Origin: Heligmosomoides polygyrus polygyrus
Lineage: Eukaryota; Nematoda; Chromadorea; Rhabditida; Heligmosomidae
Direction: 5' to 3'
Length of the DNA: 64,000 nt
Assembly: GCA_947396885.1 (NCBI GenBank)
Contig: OX377205.1
Location: 21,315,407-21,379,406, forward strand
The notes beneath the pieces were generated by a model. That model was not told where the DNA came from, did not search any database, and was given only the letters and a program-made list of their open reading frames with translations. Below, piece by piece: positions 43,141 to 54,370 of this stretch. How positions within the stretch are numbered: position 1 is the first letter of the stretch; every line of letters begins with the position of its first letter. The position numbers were made by a program, and so were the translations under genes.

Positions 43141-43529
43141 TTCCCAGGTCATCGAATTAGTTGTACACTCTGATCTCGACTGAGAAAGATAAAACAGCGA
43201 ATTATTCATCATTGCGTTGGTCCAATCAAGCTGCCTCTACAAGATTCCGTAGAAGAAAACGACAAGCGCATCTCATAAAGGAATTGATGGTGCAACCCTA
43301 GCAGGGGTGCAGTTTAAACACACATTTAAACAGCAGTTGAAATGAAAACATATACAACATGATGTGCAACGTAAGGCGGCCATTATACTCAAGGAAGCTC
43401 AGGGAGTTGGGTTATAGACACGTCAGGTGGACGAGAAGTAGAACACAGGTCCCGTTATAAGGTGGAACCCACCCACTGGGAGGGGCAGATAGGCTCGAAG
43501 GCGGTCACGTTACACTCAGTGGATAATCG

Positions 43530-43905
43530 CTTTGGTAAAAAGGCACTGCATGTCCAATTATACCAGAAATGGTTTAGCTCATTACATGATAGAGACAGAA
43601 CATACCGGTGCTGCAACAAACTTTTATTTCTTACAATACAAAACATTGCGTAGCAGTGACCAACAAGGTGACCCTCTCCGACGCTATTTTCCGAGCAAGC
43701 AGCTTCATATTGAACGCTTAGGCGCACGAAGTTTCGGCGCAAATAGGGTCGGAAAGGATCACCTTGTTGGTCAGTCCTATACAACGTTTTGTATTGTAAG
43801 AAATAAAAGTTTGATGCAGCCCCGGTGTGTTCTATCTCTATCATGCAATGAGCTAGACCATTTCTGATGTAATTACACATGCACGTGCCTCCTTACCAAG
43901 GCAAT
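43530..43905. mobile_element. Foldback MITE, ~180-bp arms
   Basis: CCAGAAATGGTTTAGCTCAT and, inverted on the right, CAGAAATGGTCTAGCTCAT. The arms also share AAACTTTTATTTCTTACAAT and GACCAACAAGGTGA. The centre is near 43720. Overlapping ORFs on both strands (141 and 111 codons) are mirror images caused by the palindrome and are not genes. Confidence 0.82.
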
Positions 43906-43916
43906 TACCTACTTAA

Positions 43917-44640
43917 AGGCACTATACTTAAAAGGAACTAATTAAAAGTTCCGACTCCACCGACACAACTTCGGTTGAAAAAGAATTCGCTGAAACTTTG
44001 TCTAGGGGGTTATTTGGGATGCTGATCACGAACCAGACGTCCGTTTTTCACGACTCGGTCGGAGACCACCCATACCGTTAACAAGGGTGGTCCAGGCAGG
44101 GTCATCGATTTGGCTGAAACTTTGTCTAGGGGGGTTATTTGGGGTGCTGATCACGAATCTGAGATCCGCCTCATAAGCGTCAATATCTTACGAAGGATTT
44201 CCCACCTTGAAAGAAAAGCTGGAAGAGGTACGGTGGTGAGAACGATGGAATGAGAACGAAACAATGGCGAGTTTTTAAATATTGTGTTTAAAAATGACCA
44301 AAACTACCTGAAATATATCAGAGGAGGAATAAAAAGGCAAGGAAAGCATACCTCAAGGAGTACTCAACCAAAAAAGGAGGTTAGCAGGGATAAAATGACG
44401 CAACCTGATCCCAGAAACTGAACACTGACTCTTTTCGATCCCCAAGAATGTAACTTTTGGTCACTTCAGGAATGTAATCCTATGCCTTCCTGTATCTATA
44501 TTTCCCAGCCAAATCGTGAAAAACGGATGTCAGATTCGTGATCAGCATCCCAAATAACCCCCTAGAGAAAGTTTCAGCGAAAAAATTTTTTTGACCGAAG
44601 TCGTGACGATGGAGTCGGAACTTCTAACTAGTGCCCCAAT
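43917..44640. mobile_element. Inverted-repeat element, ~130-bp arms
   Basis: Left AAAAGTTCCGACTCCACCG, TTATTTGGGATGCTGATCAC; right GTGATCAGCATCCCAAATAA, ATGGAGTCGGAACTTC. A third copy of the TTGTCTAGGGGGTTATTTGG block is at about 44118-44140. No transposase. Confidence 0.75.
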
Positions 44641-45790
44641 AAATACAAGGTGACGCCCTACGAGCCTATTTGCGCCCATTGGGATTGCACCGAACTAACA
44701 CTTCCCTTATATTTTATAACTTATGGTGTTCTATCGAGTGACAGTATCATTTTGGTTTCGTTCACATTCCCACTTGCCTAACTGTTTTCAAAAACAATGA
44801 AAGACGTTAAATAAATGAGCCTACGTCTGATGAGATCTATAACACCATCCCCCACCCCTCACTTTAGCCAGTTAGCATCGCGATCAGCCCTCTTACAGAA
44901 CCTATTTGTTGCGCAGACCTCGAGTTCGCTGACTTTCAATAAGCAGAAGAATTAATCAAAGAGCACTCACTTCTCCTGTGATAGAGCGTGACACGCCGCC
45001 ATTGACCATTCCATGTTCGACCAAAAGCACTCGACGCCACGCTCCAAGGACCGCGCGCTTATTCGTCAACGTGAGCTGTTCGATTTCTGCGCGCAAATTG
45101 TGTCGGTGCGGCTACGGAACACTCCACTTGACGCCTAGTTTCGCGCAGTGCTGGAAGGCAGCCAGAACGTTTGTTCACCGCAGGATCATTCCTGGTCGAG
45201 TAGGTGGAAGGAGATCGCCTTACAGCTTTTCTATAGAAGATGAAAGCATGATAGTAGGCCAACATACCTGCAGATAGCGGCAACACACTAAGCAACAAGA
45301 GGACGGGAGTTGGAGATTTCCGGACGGCTTGGCAGCGCGTTAGTTGTAGATTGTACAGCGACATATTGTACGCGCCTCAAGAAGGACCTGAGGAGAAAGG
45401 AAAATGGCGAGAAACACATTTTTCTGGCCGGAATGAGCAAGCAGAGCAAAGTTCTTCGTAATGTCCGTCCACATCTGCAGTTCATCTGTATCTTCTGGCA
45501 CATGTGGGTGATCTCATTAGACGTCAAAACCCTTGGGTGAGCGTCAGCATCATCCCTAGCCATCCCTGTGTTGTGCCAGAGTAGCTCTATGGGTCTTCTT
45601 CGGGTGAAGACCACGAGCATGGTCCCCCCCCCCCCCCACCTCCCCCCACAAGTGGACACCGCAGTGTCACAGTTTCCGGTTCCCGAGGATGGGCCTTTGT
45701 TTGCCGATGTCGGTTGGTTCAAGTCCGTGACACTACTCATTATGTGGTCAGCCCACGTAGTGTTCAATGGCCTGCACAACAGCGTCTGTG
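44641..45790. other. No recognised gene
   Basis: Includes a poly-C/CCCCCCACC tract at 45618-45650. A 163-codon ORF crossing that tract on the minus strand shows no domain. Confidence 0.3.
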
Positions 45791-45799
45791 ATTCTCGAA

Positions 45800-46210
45800 C
45801 TTCAACGGAAATCAGTCAGGCCTGCCCTTAACTACGGTATTGAGATCTGGGCTCTGGGTGAAGCGCAGGAGGGGCAGCTCTCGCGCTGTGGAAATGAGGA
45901 TGATCAGGTGGGCATGTGGATAGACCCGTCGAGACAACGCGGAACGAGGATATCAGAGTAGTGATGAAGACAGCTCCGATCAAGCTGAGAATAAGGGAGC
46001 AGCGCCTCAGGTGCTACGTACTCATCCCCAGAAGATCAGCAAATTACCCCATAAGGCGCTGGACTTCGAGGCATTTGAAATGTCTGAGAGGAGAACCAGG
46101 AAATGGACATTAAGGGAGATATCGCTGAAGTAGGCGCCACGACTGAAGACGCCCGTGATAGGACGAGATGGCGACGGATCACAGGAAAAGCGGACCCTGC
46201 GTCTGCGCGG
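45800..46210 (+). pseudogene. RTE 3'-terminal coding fragment
   Basis: Frames read in turn RPALNYGIEIWALGEAQEG, MRMIRWACG, then, after stops and shifts, pieces matching the R-x-R-L-R-x-Y-G-H segment, and TTEDARDRTRWRRITGKADP followed by ASARD. The last two correspond to the extreme C-terminus of the RTE at 25380-28419 (ARDRERWRHGTRKADPVTKR). It is 5'-truncated, riddled with stops, and runs straight into the GAA-rich tract at 46225. Confidence 0.75.
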
Positions 46211-46224
46211 GATTAAACGTTCAG

Positions 46225-46455
46225 GAGAAGGAGAAGAAGAAGAAGAAGAAGAAGAAGAAGAAGAAGAAGAAGAAGAAGAAGAAGAAGGAGGAGAAGAAGA
46301 TGATGATGAAGAAGATGAAGAAGAAGAAGAAGAAGAAGAAGATGATGATGATGAAGAAGATGAAGAAGAAGAATAAGATGAAGAAGTAGGAGGAGAAGAA
46401 GAAGAAGAAGAAGAAGAAGAAGAAGAAGATGATGATGATGAAGAAGAAGACGTCA
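46225..46455. repeat. (GAA)n/(GAT)n tract, probable expanded RTE tail
   Basis: About 230 bp of GAA with GAT interruptions. It begins immediately after the RTE C-terminus, where the element at 28419 has only GAAGAAGAAG. The long poly-Ser, poly-Glu and poly-Lys ORFs here are artefacts. Confidence 0.85.
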
Positions 46456-46989
46456 AAAATTCCCGTTTCAGGTTCTCTATAAATAGAGAGCCGTTCAAGC
46501 CTGAACCGTTTAACGTTGTAAGCATTCTGTTGAAATCGACGCAGATATGGCAGGACATCCTGTGAGATGGGTAGATGTGGGATCAGGGGCAGCGCGATTT
46601 AAAGAGGCTCCAACCATGCTCTCAAGCATTCTCCGTTCTTGAGAGTGTTAACTGTAGTTTTGTCGACCTGGGACTACAAATCAACAGGAGATTCATGCTT
46701 CATACTATCTACTATAAACCTTCTAATCTGGTCATGCATGCGTTTGTTTGTATTCCTGCGCAAAATTAATGACCATAAAATTAGCATAATTTACGGGCGG
46801 CTCATCACAAGTAAACGAAATCGACTGTCAACTTAATATCAATTACGTTCAACATCGCCATCATCTCCTCTTGAACGACAAAATTTCTCCAAGCCGGACC
46901 ACTGCACCAATGAGGAACTGTCTAGCCGCCATCGACAGACAGACTTATAATGGCACGGCTAGTTTCAAGTTAAAATCAATAATATAGTC

Positions 46990-47561
46990 GCAATATAATG
47001 AAACTTGAAGCAGTTCAGAACAACTTTACTAGAAAGTTGTGGATGAGGCTTCATGGGTATGAGTACTCCAGCATACCGCCTGCTCCTGTACGCAATAAAA
47101 TATTTGATATCTCATCGCTTGCTATTCGAAGAAAAAGGTACGACCTCATTATGATCTACAAAATTCTAAATTCAATGACGGGTCTATCTGTGGAACAGTT
47201 TTACACGATTTTACCTTCCACCACTCGAGGTGCACAGGCAAAGCTTCATTTTCCAAAATCTAGGACTTTTCTGCGTGCCACGTTCTTTGCACAAAGGGGT
47301 GGCTCCGAATTCGTCAAATTATCGAAAACGTCTCCCATTCCTGACTCCTTGAGTAAATTCAAAAGGCTTTTAGACAGATATTTCCGAAACGCTTAATTGC
47401 TTACCTTTTTATGATTGTAGTAATCTATGTTCAATCAATCCTTTTGTTCATCGCGTTCTCCTTTTGAGATTTTTTGTTAACATTTCTCTTAGTATCCTCA
47501 TGAATTGTCTATGTTTATGTTTTGCGTGAATTTCACGTATAAATAAATAAATAAATAAATA
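46990..47561 (+). mobile_element. 5'-truncated CR1/Jockey-like LINE with (AAAT)n tail
   Basis: An open frame at 46998-47396 encodes the C-terminal region of the LINE protein: MKLEAVQNNFTRKLWMRLHG, SLAIRRKRYDLIMIYKILNS, RGAQAKLHFPKSRTFLRATF and PDSLSKFKRLLDRYFRNA, stop. A ~145-bp 3' UTR and the tail CGTATAAATAAATAAATAAA follow. The frame is intact, unlike most others here, suggesting a fairly recent insertion. The RT core itself is absent. Confidence 0.9.
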
Positions 47562-47880
47562 TCGATCGATGTTGGTCGCTTGATCTAAACTTCCGAGCTC
47601 TTGTGAAACGCATCCATTAGCAATTTGCGTGACTCCCACCTCGATTGATCGAAAAATGACATCGTTAACACTGGTAAAAATCGATGATACCGATGGATAC
47701 TACCATTCAGTCGAAACTTTCCTTGTGAAGCCCTTCCATCGGCCATCAGCCTTGCATGTCTTTCACAGCGATTGGCTAAATACGGCAGAAAACCTACACT
47801 ACTTGCCAAAAATCGATAATATCGACCAATATCGATGGTTTGATCGAAACTTTTCACCGGCTGTGAAGTAAACGACGTCT
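47562..47880. repeat. ATCGAT-rich degenerate repeat
   Basis: TATCGATCGATGTTGGTCGC, then TTGATCTAAACTTCCGAGC and, at 47810, AAAAATCGATAATATCGACC with TGGTTTGATCGAAACTTTTC: inverted and direct relatives of the 108-bp units at 4195. Confidence 0.5.
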
Positions 47881-48033
47881 GTGACACGTCTTCTTAATCC
47901 CGACGCTTGCGAGAAAACGTCTATATATTTTCTCTACCTTCCATTAATTTTAGGCGTCCATTTATCGCTAATCTAGGCTATTTTCCACGATGATAACTAT
48001 TTTTTTCACAAAACGCCTACCGGTAGCGCCTAA

Positions 48034-48369
48034 GGCCTCGTGCATACTTCCCGTCGCCGCGATTGAATCGCGGCGATGAGTTTTGCAGAGCGACGCGAAA
48101 GAATTTGAATTTCTCTGTGCTCGTCGCATCGCCCATCGCTCTGCAAGGGAGCGCGACGGCGATCCGTCCAGGATCAACGCTAAACACCGCGCGCGGCGCG
48201 AAAAAGTATGCCATGCCCGCGATGGGCGCGGGAAGCCATCGCGCATGCCGACCGCCACTGTTGCGGCGGCCGCGGCGAGGTTTTCTTTGACTATTCCGCC
48301 GCGTGCGGCGGAATGGCCATGAACTGAGCGCCGCGATGGCATCGCGGCGATGGAAGTATGCCCCCGGCC
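48034..48369. mobile_element. GC-rich Harbinger-like MITE with TAA duplication
   Basis: TAA at 48031-48033 and 48370-48372. Ends GGCCTCGTGCATACTTCC and, inverted, GGCCGGGGGCATACTTCC, then TCGCCGCGAT on both sides. The interior is very GC-rich (GCGCGGCGCG, GCGGCGGCCGCGG). ORFs across it are compositional. Confidence 0.7.
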
Positions 48370-48402
48370 TAACGCGTTACTGCATGTGCACGTAGCTGGA
48401 TA

Positions 48403-48946
48403 TTAAGATATCTTCGCTCTTGTGATTGGGATCTTTAGGCGCAGTATACTTACATGAACATGATCAAAGCTGGCCAGCATTCGTTCCGCCTGACTGATGC
48501 CCGGTGTTATGAGCACGATGTCGTCAGCGAAGCGAAGATGGTGCAGTTGCCGGCCGTCGACCTTCATTCCCATGTCTTCCCATTCCAGTTCGCGCATGAC
48601 GTTTTCGAGAGTGGCGCTGAAGAGCTTCGGGGATATGGTATCCCTCTGCCAAACTCTTCTCTTCATGTTGATGACGACGTTGTTGTAGAATGGTGAGATC
48701 TTGGTCGTGAATCCACTGTTAAGCTCTCGAAGGACTCTGATGTACTGAGTAGGAGTTGTCCTGATTGAGCAATGCACCGACGACAGTTTCACTCTCGACA
48801 GAGTCGAATGCCTTCTTCTCATCGAGGAAGGTAACGTAAAGCGGCAGCTCGTACTCTGGCGATGCTACGATGAACTTTGAAAAGATGTGGACAACAGTGG
48901 CACAAATTTGGATGTTAAATAACATGCAGAAGTGCTTACGTGCCAC
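48403..48946 (-). pseudogene. RTE-type RT domain fragment
   Basis: Minus strand: PEYELPLYVTFLDEKKAFDS (motif A with D), frameshift, VLRELNSGFTTKISPFYNNV, RDTISPKLFSATLENVMREL (motif B), VDGRQLHHLRFADDIVLITP (motif C, FADD intact) and GISQAERMLASF. Same family as 7399-8440. At least one frameshift and no endonuclease or 3' end, so inactive. Confidence 0.88.
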
Positions 48947-48974
48947 ACCTTTCTACTCTACTCCATATCTTAAA

Positions 48975-49430
48975 AGTTCCTTAAGTGCACATTTATTTGT
49001 TTATTCATGTTTTTACGACGCTGATGTTACCATGCATTAAAACATACAAAGCAGAATGTGAATTTATAGTTGTTAACACAACACAGTATGAGGGAGCGCT
49101 ACTCCGAACAAAGACAATTAGGATAGTACACTAGAAGGCAGCAATTTCTTGAAGGAGTAGATATCAAGTTAGACTTAGAAGATTTTCGTTTTCAGCAAGC
49201 GATGTACATATTGAACTCCCAGACCAGGATGAGTTAAAAATGTTGGTCTAACGGTGGTGCTCGCATCCAGAACATGTATAGTTTACCTCTTCTTGTTACT
49301 ATTGTATGACAGTGAAAGAAAGCAAAAGAATTTACATGGGCTTTGAGAAATTTGGCAACCATTCTGAGGTCAAAAGTATTCTTTCTGCATTCTATGAATT
49401 TTATTCGTAACATTCGATTCTTTTCGACAC
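48975..49430 (-). pseudogene. Degenerate LINE 3' region
   Basis: The minus strand shows DLRMVAKFLKAHVNSF (compare DLVMVHKILHGF in the LINE at 51.6 kb). A 3'-side TTTATTTGTTTATT block at about 48988 would be the tail. Heavily decayed. Confidence 0.5.
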
Positions 49431-50383
49431 CGTTTGGAGTAAGCGAGTAGTCAATGCTGAGTAAACATTGGATCCACGCCGATTCGGATGATTCGGATCC
49501 GTCATTTTTTCTTCAAACCCTGGTTAAACAGCTTGTGCGAGCAATGGTATTTTGAAACGCTCGGATCTTTAGGCGATTCAAATAAAAGTGGTTTTTATCA
49601 GGTCAAATTTTACGGTAATTTAGATAACTGATTTTGGCCAAAAATCTAATGTCCTATCCAATTTTAGATTTAAAAATAAATGAGTTAAGTTGATCACAAC
49701 AAAATCATTTTTGCTATACTGCTCTTACCTGAACCATCCCAAGATGCGAGCCTTCTCAGGGATTATTTGCACAGTCCATTCAACCGAGTTTGAAAAAAAT
49801 GAGGGTTTCGAATTATCCGAATCAGTATCGGATCCAATGTCTAATGCTGAGGCAGTTCATTGTTATTATATAGACTGAATTCAAAATCCACCTATAATAA
49901 AACGAGCCACGTATAGAGCTTGCTGTCGTCCGCAGAGACCTTTTCTCCAATGCATGCAGTAAACATGGCTATTCACCTTCCGAATGGGCTGTCTTCCATG
50001 AGCTCTCGCTTCCCCAGTGGATTGGCGCAGCCTCGACGTGCTGCGCTCAGTTTCCGATCATTTGTTATTTGGTTCATCATACCTAGAGAACATGCGGTTA
50101 TTGCTGCTGATTCTGACGCGGAACACCTCTTTGAATCTCCTGCTCTTTATTCTGCTGCTTCGTTTGCTCTATACCACTCATGTGCACTTTTGTTGCTGAT
50201 TCCCTGCATTACTTCAGCACAAATTAAAGGGAAACATACAGAACAAGCCTTTGAATCGCTTTCTTCCTGGATTAGGTTTGTTCATTTGAACGATGTCCAT
50301 AAAATAGACGCCAAATGTTCTTACCATTAGCAGGACAGATGATATGTGCTCGTTTACTGAGTGAGACTCAGGCAGAAATGGGG
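49431..50383. other. No recognised gene
   Basis: A 136-codon ORF at 49920-50330 has two hydrophobic stretches but no family I can name. Confidence 0.3.
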
Positions 50384-50580
50384 GTATATGTCGCGTAGGT
50401 GAGCAGCATTGGTAGATGGGAACGCCTAAACCAATCAAGCCGCATTGAATGGGCGCGCCGTTCAGAGAGGACGTATTCAGTCGGTATCCTGATGGGCTGC
50501 ATGTGTTTGGACTGTGCTCTGTTTGGTTGGCTGGCGCATACCCACCTACCAATGCTGCTCACCTACGCGACATGTACCGA
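50384..50580. mobile_element. MITE with GTGAGCAGCATTGGTAG ends, copy 2
   Basis: TATGTCGCGTAGGTGAGCAG and its inverse CTGCTCACCTACGCGACAT, with CATTGGTAG/CTACCAATG inside. About 195 bp, inverted relative to 13297-13501. Confidence 0.8.
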
Positions 50581-50707
50581 AATGGGTTTCCATTTTGAAT
50601 TTTTGTGAAACAAGGAAATAAAGCAATGGATTACCTGACTAGCATTTCGCCTTCATCGATTTAAATGTCAGTTTAATTCAGAATTCTTCGTTTGGAGCGT
50701 TGATTCA

Positions 50708-50970
50708 TCGCGCGTTGAAGAAGTCTGCATCCCGAAGCAGACTTTTGGTTCTTATTTCCCGCCAGGCCAACCGAGCCTTTGATCCATCCTGGATCGGTGA
50801 ATCGCTGTCAGATTGGTGTGAAAAGGATAAGGGACTATATTGTTCATTGCCTGGCTACCGCAATTCATTCAACAGGCCAAATATGCGTTCAACGTGCATC
50901 CACGACTTCCCATAGAAGTATGTAGAATATGTGGTGTTCCTTAAATGGGATTGTTTAGTGCTGTCCTTAT
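50708..50970 (+). mobile_element. SINE-A copy, plus orientation
   Basis: CGCGCGTTGAAGAAGTCTGC (decayed head), CCCGCCAGGCCAACCGAGCC, GGATCGGTGAATCGCTGTCA, then the 3' end GGGATTGTTTAGTGCTGTCC and TTATC. Confidence 0.68.
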
Positions 50971-51389
50971 CGACTCATCTATCCATGAAAGAAAAACTAA
51001 AACTTCGAGTCTCATTTGCTAATGCGCAAATCAGGTTTTATTTCTTAACCAATGGAATTCTCAAGGAATTCAGGCTGCAACTGTAAAAGCTTAAGATCTA
51101 GTAGGGCTCTACCCAGATATGTAGAAAAACTAAGGAAGCAAATAAATATGTCAGAGAAGGCTGAAAAATTTGGCGTTTATAATGAGTTTTGTATTATTAT
51201 TTATTACATAGGTCAAATTCATGTGAAGAACAATGTAATTAGAAACGGTATAGAACAACATCCACATCAAATTGGCTAACGATCCAGATCAAAGTGTTAT
51301 AGAATGATTAGAAAGTACATACGACAACAAATGCCCAGAGAAAGAAGAATGGAAGGGAGAACAAATCAAGGGAGCTTTGCCACAAGATC

Positions 51390-53640
51390 TCATTATGTCC
51401 TAGAATTATTCATGAATTGACTTGCATTCGTAATAAATGGCTTCAGCTTGTAAGGAATAACTGAGTTTTTGGCAAGTTTCATATAATCCGAACCTGCTCT
51501 ATTGACAAAAAAATTATGTCGAATTGAAGATTTTGCAGTGCTTAGTGAAAGCTTCTCTCCTCCACCTCGGGTTCTAGATGGTCTCACTATGAAGAAGTCA
51601 CGTTTATCAAGTCCATAGAAGCCATGGAGAATTTTGTGAACCATTACGAGGTCGTATATTCTTCGTCTGGATGAAAGTGTCTGTAGTCCGAGTTGTTTGT
51701 TTCTTACTTCACTGCTGGGAATAGCATGGTAATCAAAGCCACATTTCCTGATAAACAGTTTTCTAGTGAAGCTATTTTGGACTTATTCAAGTCTAAGTAT
51801 ATTCTTCTTCTTAACTGGGTAAAAAATTGTTGTTCCATACTCAAGTATCGGCCTAACGTAAGTCTTATAGGCTTTGACGAGGACAGAGGGGTTTTTTGTG
51901 GAAAGACTTCTAAAGAGATTGTGTACTGCAGTCACTGCTTTGTTTTCAATTTGTTCACAATGCGCGTCCAAAGTCAAATTTGCGTCGAGGAGAAATCCAA
52001 GATCTGTCGTTTGATCAGTGCTGGTAATCACATTTTCACCTAACTTGTATGTGTAGCGGGGATTTGCCCTTCCTAAATGGAGCACCTTAGTTCTTTCTTT
52101 TGACAAAGGGAGCCGCCACTCGTGGGACCAGCGATCAACAGCATCTATGGCTCGCAGCAGAAGGTTTTGATCATGGATTGGTGAGCTATGGTAAATTTTC
52201 AAATCATCAGCAAAAGCTATGCATTTCACTCCTGAGCTCGTTATTAGTAACGGTAGTTCGTGGGTATAGATATTGAATAGAATAGGGGATAGAACGCAAC
52301 CTTGCGGAACGCCCCTAAGAGTCGGTTGAGTGCTGAATAATTGGAATTGACGCGTACAGTAAAAGTTCTGCGATTTAAAAACTCAACTATCCAAGAAATT
52401 ATTCGAGGATGTATGCCCACCATGGTTAGTTTAGCTTTTAGTCTCTTATGACATACCCTATCGAAGGCTTTTGCAAAATCAAAATAAATCACATCAAGCC
52501 ATCCTATGTTATCTATGTCATTGGTCCAATCATTCAAGGCCTGTAGCATAGCTGTCTCAGTGGATCTTTTTTTCTGAAAACCATGTTGGTTTGAAGAGAT
52601 TATGTTGTGTTGATCCAAGTGTGCAACAATTCTCTTTTTAAGAATTTTTTCGAAAAGGCGAGCGAACATAGATGTGACACTAACCGGCCGATAATTTTGC
52701 GGTGTCGTAAATGGGGGCTTTTTTGGTATTAGTGTAACTATAGCGCTCTTCCATCTATGTGGAACTTCAGCTGTCACAAAACTTAAATTGTAAATGAATT
52801 CAAGAGGCTTGACAATATTGCACTTACTTGTTTTGCAAAGAAAAACGGTATTTCATCGGGCGTTTGAGAGTAAGACGTAGGCCACCTTGAGAGCTCTTCA
52901 TATAGTTCGTCTGCATGAAACAAAACAGAATCCTCCATGATGGGAATGCATTGATTGGAGATGATGTATTGTCGAGGTCATTATCAGTGAAAGCTTTTAC
53001 GAAAGTGTCCGCTAATAGTCGGGCTTTATCTAGGTCGTTTCTGACAATGGTTTCATCTTCTGCGACTAAAACTCCAATTCTTTTCTTCTCTTGAAGTCTC
53101 GATCTCATGAATTTGTAAAAGGCTAATTTGTCTTTTGCTTCAACAATTTTCTTTTCTTGACAGAGATTGTATGTTGCAAGTTTCTTAGAAAATTTGAGAT
53201 TTATACGCTTATATTCATCCCAGCTATTAGAGGAATGGTCATTTGCTGCTTTATTCCAGGCTAAATGTCGGAGATTGAATAAATCTAGGAGATATTTGGG
53301 TAGAAATTTACCGCAGGCTGGGACTTTCTGGACTGGGACAAACAATTGGATGGAATGTTGTAGTATAGCAAGAAATAATTCGTATTTTTCATCTACTGAG
53401 TTTGCCGTGTTTAGGGAACTGTACCAATCTATTTCGGCTAAGTGTTTTCGAATAGCGTCGTAGTCCGCGCTCATAAAGTTCTTTCTGATGACAAAGCGTT
53501 CAGGTTCTGCGTAGTGGTTGATACAAAAATTCACGCTGCTGTGATCGCTGCTTCCAAAAGGGGGATTCGTTTTTACATCTTGTATCATTCTGTCTGCGTT
53601 GCATAGAATCAAATCGAGAGTGTGGTTTCGTTTAGTTTTT
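51390..53640 (-). mobile_element. CR1/Jockey-like LINE: endonuclease end, RT and C-terminus
   Basis: From right to left: end of the endonuclease (LDLILCNADRM, PFGSSDHSSVNF with the SDH motif); a ~200-codon linker; RT from about 52777 (WKSAIVTLIPKK, NYRPVSVTSMFARLFEKIL, DVIYFDFAKAFDRVCHKRL with motif A aspartate); RGVPQGCVLSPILFNIYTHE in a shifted frame; VKCIAFADDLKIYHS (motif C, FADD intact); TYVRPILEYGTTIFYPVKKK, VQNSFTRKLFIRKCGFDYHA; and the C-terminus to a stop at 51393. Only a few frameshifts interrupt an otherwise clear protein. The 5' endonuclease portion is truncated at 53640. Confidence 0.92.
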
Positions 53641-53743
53641 TGCTTCTATGGCATATAGTTACATTCTTCTCATTTATGCCGTTTTTCTTAATGTTTTTTT
53701 TTCAATGATAGATAGTTATTTGTGCCTTGAATAAATAAGCAAA

Positions 53744-53797
<54 letters not shown>
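53641..53797 (+). repeat. LINE 3' UTR-like segment with (AAAT)n tail, opposite orientation
   Basis: A T-rich segment ending GCCTTGAATAAATAAGCAAA and then (TAAA)n to 53797. It abuts the truncated 5' end of the minus-strand LINE and points the other way. Confidence 0.65.
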
Positions 53798-53798
<1 letters not shown>

Positions 53799-53855
53799 GG
53801 TTAGAACCGTTGCCTGAACAACAGATCGAAATCTTCGTGAAATGACATCTGGTGC

Positions 53856-54370
53856 TGTGGAACGCGTGATTGCGCAGTCATAGGAGGAACCAGTGGTCGC
53901 GAATCAAGGTTCAACTCCCGCCCAGGCTAACAAAGCCTTCCATCTGAGGTCTATCTGGGCTAGCTTTCCATCGGAAGGCCACCGCAAGATATTGCATATT
54001 ATACGCCAAATAAAGGGTGAAGGATGTCGTTAGATACTCTCTGTTTCAGATGCGCCACGCATTCTAATTTTACAGTATGTCGTTGCGGCAGTTTGAATTA
54101 GTTTCTGGTCCATACAATAACCTCTGATGGCCTGTAAAGCCAGCGTTCTCTTCTTCTAGACAAAGCTGGTGTCAACCATTGACCCTGGAGAGATGGAAGG
54201 CTTGATATGACGTAGCAACAACTGTGATTCGGAGTGCGCGCGGAAACCGTTTCCAACGTACTTCTGCTGCAGCCCAAATATGCACTCAAATTTCCTCAAT
54301 GGGCGCCCTAGAAGTCGAATGCGCGGCGCATCCTAAATAAGCGTTGTTTAGCGCCTTTCCTTGTCCTTTG
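53856..54370. repeat. Cluster of SINE-A fragments in both orientations
   Basis: 53856-53990 (+): GGAACGCGTGATTGCGCAGT head, GGTTCAACTCCCGCCCAGGC. 54013-54240 (-): TGTTTCAGATGCGCCACGCA, GGAGAGATGGAAGGCTTGAT. 54252-54370 (+): AATGCGCGGCGCATCCTAAA, TTTCCTTGTCCTTTG. Confidence 0.55.

Noticed and set aside
43455..43880. 141-codon and 111-codon ORFs on opposite strands
   Set aside because: Mirror translations of the arms of a foldback MITE.
45288..45779. 163-codon minus-strand ORF
   Set aside because: Contains a glycine run from the poly-C tract and lacks any recognisable domain.
46022..46558. 178-codon poly-Ser ORF on the minus strand and poly-Glu/poly-Lys ORFs on the plus strand
   Set aside because: Products of the (GAA)n/(GAT)n tract.
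49920..50330. 136-codon ORF with hydrophobic stretches
   Set aside because: No homologous family recognised and no supporting exon or promoter signals; chance is adequate.
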